Source of the DNA: Actinomycetota bacterium
GTDB taxonomy: Bacteria; Actinomycetota; Acidimicrobiia; Acidimicrobiales; Palsa-688
Direction of reading: 5' to 3'
DNA length: 7,655 bases
Assembly: GCA_023489205.1 (NCBI GenBank)
Contig: JAMDDF010000039.1
Location: forward strand, 1 to 7,655
A program made the position numbers and the translations under genes. The notes under the pieces were generated by a model. That model made no database searches. It had not been told where the DNA came from and saw only the letters and a program-made list of their open reading frames with translations. Shown one piece after another: positions 5,814 through 7,655 of this stretch. The stretch's first letter is position 1, and each line of letters opens with the position of its first letter.

Positions 5814-6749
5814 ACGCTCCACGTACTAGGTCGCCGCCTGGTAGTCAGCATCCCAGTGCTAGTCGGTGTGACCGCGCTGATCTTCTTTGTACTGCGTGCC
5901 CTGCCGGGTAACCCTGTGGTCCTCCTGACCCAAGGAGACCCCGGCATCACGCAGGCGCAAATACGCCATATTGAGGACAACTACGGGCTCAACAAGCCAC
6001 TCCTCGTGCAGTATGGGACCTTCATTTGGCATGCGCTCCAAGGCAACTTCGGCGTCTCGTACCTGACGAAGGAGCCCGTCATGTCCTCGATCGGCGCCCA
6101 AGCGGGTGCCACAGTAGAACTGACCGCGGCGGCCGTAGTGCTCACTGGGGTCATAGGCATCGGAGGCGGGTTGCTGGCCGCTATGTTCCGTGACACCTGG
6201 GTAGACTCGTCGCTCCGTGTGCTAAGTCTTTTCGGAAGCGCCATGCCACTGTTTTGGACAGGCGTCCTCCTGATCCTCGTGTTCTCCTTCACATGGAGGC
6301 TGTTCCCGTCGAGCGGGAGCGGAACGTTTTCGGAGCTCGTCCTGCCGGCCTTCTCCCTGGCCCTCGCGGGCTCAGGTCTGCTCGTTCGCTTAGTCAGGAA
6401 CTCGATGCTCGACGTCATGGGCCAGGAGTTCGTGACCGCCCTCAGGGCAAAGGGTCTTCCCGAGTACCAGGTCCTCGTCCGCCATGTGCTGCGCAATGCG
6501 CTCGTGCCCGCAGTGACGGTGCTCGGCGTGCAGATAGGAGCGCTGCTGGCGGGGGCGGTTGTAACCGAGACGGTGTTCACTCGCCAAGGGCTCGGGAGCA
6601 TGCTCGTCCAGGCGGTACAAAACAAGGACTACCCGACCGTCCAAGCCCTCGTGCTCATAATTGCGACGGTTTACGTCATAGTGAACATTTTGGTCGACAT
6701 CTCCTATGCGTACCTCGACCCACGAGTGCGCACGACACTGACGAAATGA
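5814..6749 (+). CDS. ABC transporter permease, DppB/OppB-like
   Basis: Membrane subunit of the Opp/Dpp-type importer, forming the channel with the next gene's product. From base 5814 it is 311 residues, normal for the family, with six expected helices. Key features in this numbering are the first helix ending LRALPGNPVV (about 26-36), the EAA loop that docks the ATPase (EFVTALRAKGLPEYQVLVRH, 205-224), FTRQGLGSML (255-264), and the final KDYPTVQALVLI plus DISYAYLDPR. The start is unusual. In-frame sequence upstream of GTG 5856 encodes the conserved basic N-terminus LHVLGRRLVVSIPV, but no ATG, GTG or TTG lies between it and the binding-protein stop. ACG 5814, eight bases after AAGGA, would give a typical N-terminus. 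The conservative alternative is GTG 5856 (297 residues), which cuts into the first helix. No terminator separates it from the binding-protein gene. The family assignment is firm; the start is inferred. Confidence 0.85.
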   Translation, partial: TLHVLGRRLVVSIPVLVGVTALIFFVLRALPGNPVVLLTQGDPGITQAQIRHIEDNYGLNKPLLVQYGTFIWHALQGNFGVSYLTKEPVMSSIGAQAGATVELTAAAVVLTGVIGIGGGLLAAMFRDTWVDSSLRVLSLFGSAMPLFWTGVLLILVFSFTWRLFPSSGSGTFSELVLPAFSLALAGSGLLVRLVRNSMLDVMGQEFVTALRAKGLPEYQVLVRHVLRNALVPAVTVLGVQIGALLAGAVVTETVFTRQGLGSMLVQAVQNKDYPTVQALVLIIATVYVIVNILVDISYAYLDPRVRTTLTK

Positions 6750-6753
6750 GGGA
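6748..6753 (+). promoter_or_regulatory. Ribosome binding site GAGGGA at the permease junction
   Basis: GAGGGA overlaps the stop of the first permease. It is eight bases from ATG 6762, which opens only a five-codon frame, and 22 bases from ATG 6776, the start of the second permease. It therefore appears to serve the mini-ORF, with the permease reached by re-initiation. Confidence 0.4.
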
Positions 6754-6761
6754 CTGACGAT

Positions 6762-6779
6762 ATGGGTGCGCGCCTATGA
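6762..6779 (+). other. Five-codon mini-ORF (MGARL) overlapping the second permease start
   Basis: ATG 6762 is well placed behind GAGGGA. Its frame ends in TGA at 6777-6779, sharing ATGA with the permease ATG at 6776. This is the classical arrangement for termination-reinitiation coupling. It may be accidental, or the trace of a shifted original start. Confidence 0.3.
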
Positions 6780-7655
6780 GCCTCGGGCAAACGAGTATCG
6801 CTTATCCAAACCGGGAGGACGGGGCCCTCGCCAGCGAGGCGGTCTCGCCCCTCGGGGGGGACCTAAACGAGCGATCGAGTCCTTGGTGGTTTCGTCGGAG
6901 AGCCCTGCGACGCCAGATCTTCCACCCAAATAACTTTATCCTCGGCCTGTCTTGCGCCGTGCTCGCCATCGTCTTTCTCTGGGCTGCAGTGCCCTCGCTT
7001 TTCAGCCCGGACACTGCCGTCGGCGCGTACCCGACCCAGGTCCTGCAGCCACCCCTCGGGAAGTTCTTCCTAGGTACCGACCAATATGGCCGGAGTATCT
7101 ATGCGGAGCTCGTCTACGGGGCGCGCTCCGCTGTCTTGATCGGGGTATTGGCGACGGCCGGTTCGGCCATCGTGGGTTCGTTGATGGGGATCGCTGCCGG
7201 TTACATCGGCGGGGCGACCGACATGGTGATAATGCGGGTCGTCGACGTCCTGCTCGCGCTCCCCGGCCTCTTTCTCCCCCTCCGTTTCGTGGCCGCCCTC
7301 CCACCGAACTTGATGAACTTGATAATAGCGGTCGGCGTACAGGGCATACCCGCCTACGCCAGGGTGCTGCGCGCTCAGGCCCTTCAAGTCCGGGGCCGGC
7401 TTTACGTGGACGCGGCCACTGTCCTCGGCGTGGCGCGATGGAAAATCCTCGCGCGCCACATCGTGCCGAACTGCTTGGCGCCCGTCCTTGTGCTGGCGGC
7501 GATCGGCTTCGGATTCGCCATAATCATTGGGGCGACGCTCGCCTTCCTCGGCCTCGGCCCGACCACTCCGCCGCTCAATTGGGGCGCCTTGATAGCAAGC
7601 GGGCAAGGTTACGTCAACCAGGACTGGTGGATCACGACGTTCCCTGGCCTCATGA
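6776..7655 (+). CDS. ABC transporter permease, DppC/OppC-like (3' partial)
   Basis: Second channel subunit of the importer. It is open for 293 codons to the window edge, lacking probably only a few tens of residues. A hydrophilic, cytoplasmic N-terminus of about 50 residues ends in HPNNFILG, the OppC_N-type entry to the first helix (about 54-73). The motif FLGTDQYGRSIYAELVYGARSAVLIG (98-123 in outline) is diagnostic of this family. The membrane domain continues through GYIGG..DMVIMRVVDVLLALPGL (142-165). The EAA loop is YVDAATVLGVARWKILARHI (210-229), followed by PN and later FLGLGPTTPPLNWGALI. R170, in the stretch after PGL that is usually fully hydrophobic, is unusual for this position. ATG 6776 is the only start: TGA at 6755-6757 closes the frame upstream. 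It follows the first permease by 26 bases with a mini-ORF between. A run of seven G at 6854-6860 lies in the early coding region. Confidence 0.88.
   Translation, partial: MSLGQTSIAYPNREDGALASEAVSPLGGDLNERSSPWWFRRRALRRQIFHPNNFILGLSCAVLAIVFLWAAVPSLFSPDTAVGAYPTQVLQPPLGKFFLGTDQYGRSIYAELVYGARSAVLIGVLATAGSAIVGSLMGIAAGYIGGATDMVIMRVVDVLLALPGLFLPLRFVAALPPNLMNLIIAVGVQGIPAYARVLRAQALQVRGRLYVDAATVLGVARWKILARHIVPNCLAPVLVLAAIGFGFAIIIGATLAFLGLGPTTPPLNWGALIASGQGYVNQDWWITTFPGLM

Noticed and set aside
5802..5855. Frameshift or pseudogene at the start of the first permease
   Set aside because: The conserved N-terminal residues are in frame with the rest of the gene; only the start codon is irregular.
1..7655. 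tRNA, rRNA, CRISPR array or insertion sequence
   Set aside because: I found no cloverleaf-like sequence, no regularly spaced repeats and no transposase motif; the only long repeat is the single inverted pair.

Overview
This is a GC-rich window carrying several GTG, TTG or non-standard starts. It looks like a high-GC bacterium, most simply an Actinomycetota-type genome, but nothing here fixes the genus. It contains five substantial protein-coding regions, two of them cut by the window edges. I see no rRNA, tRNA, CRISPR array or recognisable transposase.

Layout. (1) Bases 1-259, plus strand: the C-terminal end of a protein finishing in a chitin/cellulose-binding domain of the CBM5/12 type. Its first 37 bases exactly match, inverted, a stretch inside the transporter gene further along, so this edge may be a rearrangement or an assembly chimera. 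(2) Bases 269-3799, minus strand: a two-gene unit. An MFS_3/EntS-like exporter (2501-3799) is followed by a 724-residue multi-pass membrane protein of the YfhO / PTPS-related, GT-C-like type (269-2443). The second gene converges on the carbohydrate-binding gene with only 9 bases between stop codons. (3) Bases 3800-4013: a divergent intergenic region with a candidate plus-strand promoter, a 14-base palindrome and a strong purine-rich ribosome binding site. (4) Bases 4014-7655, plus strand: the start of an oligopeptide/dipeptide (Opp/Dpp)-type ABC importer operon. It has a periplasmic/extracellular substrate-binding protein (SBP_bac_5), a DppB/OppB-like permease, and a DppC/OppC-like permease cut by the right edge just before its end. 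The ATPase genes are not in the window and would be expected to the right.

The importer genes act together: the exported binding protein captures a peptide or a similar small solute and delivers it to the heterodimeric permease pair, which is powered by two ATPases not seen here. The divergent unit probably exports an unknown compound (MFS) and modifies or decorates the envelope (the YfhO-like protein); its substrates cannot be read from the sequence.

No clearly new biological system is visible. The most useful observations concern translation starts. The first permease lacks any ATG/GTG/TTG before its conserved N-terminal region, but has an ACG at an ideal distance from an AAGGA site. The second permease is preceded by a 5-codon mini-ORF that overlaps its start codon. 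The binding protein has a cleavable signal but no lipobox. The left-edge inverted repeat should be checked before anyone interprets the carbohydrate-binding fragment.
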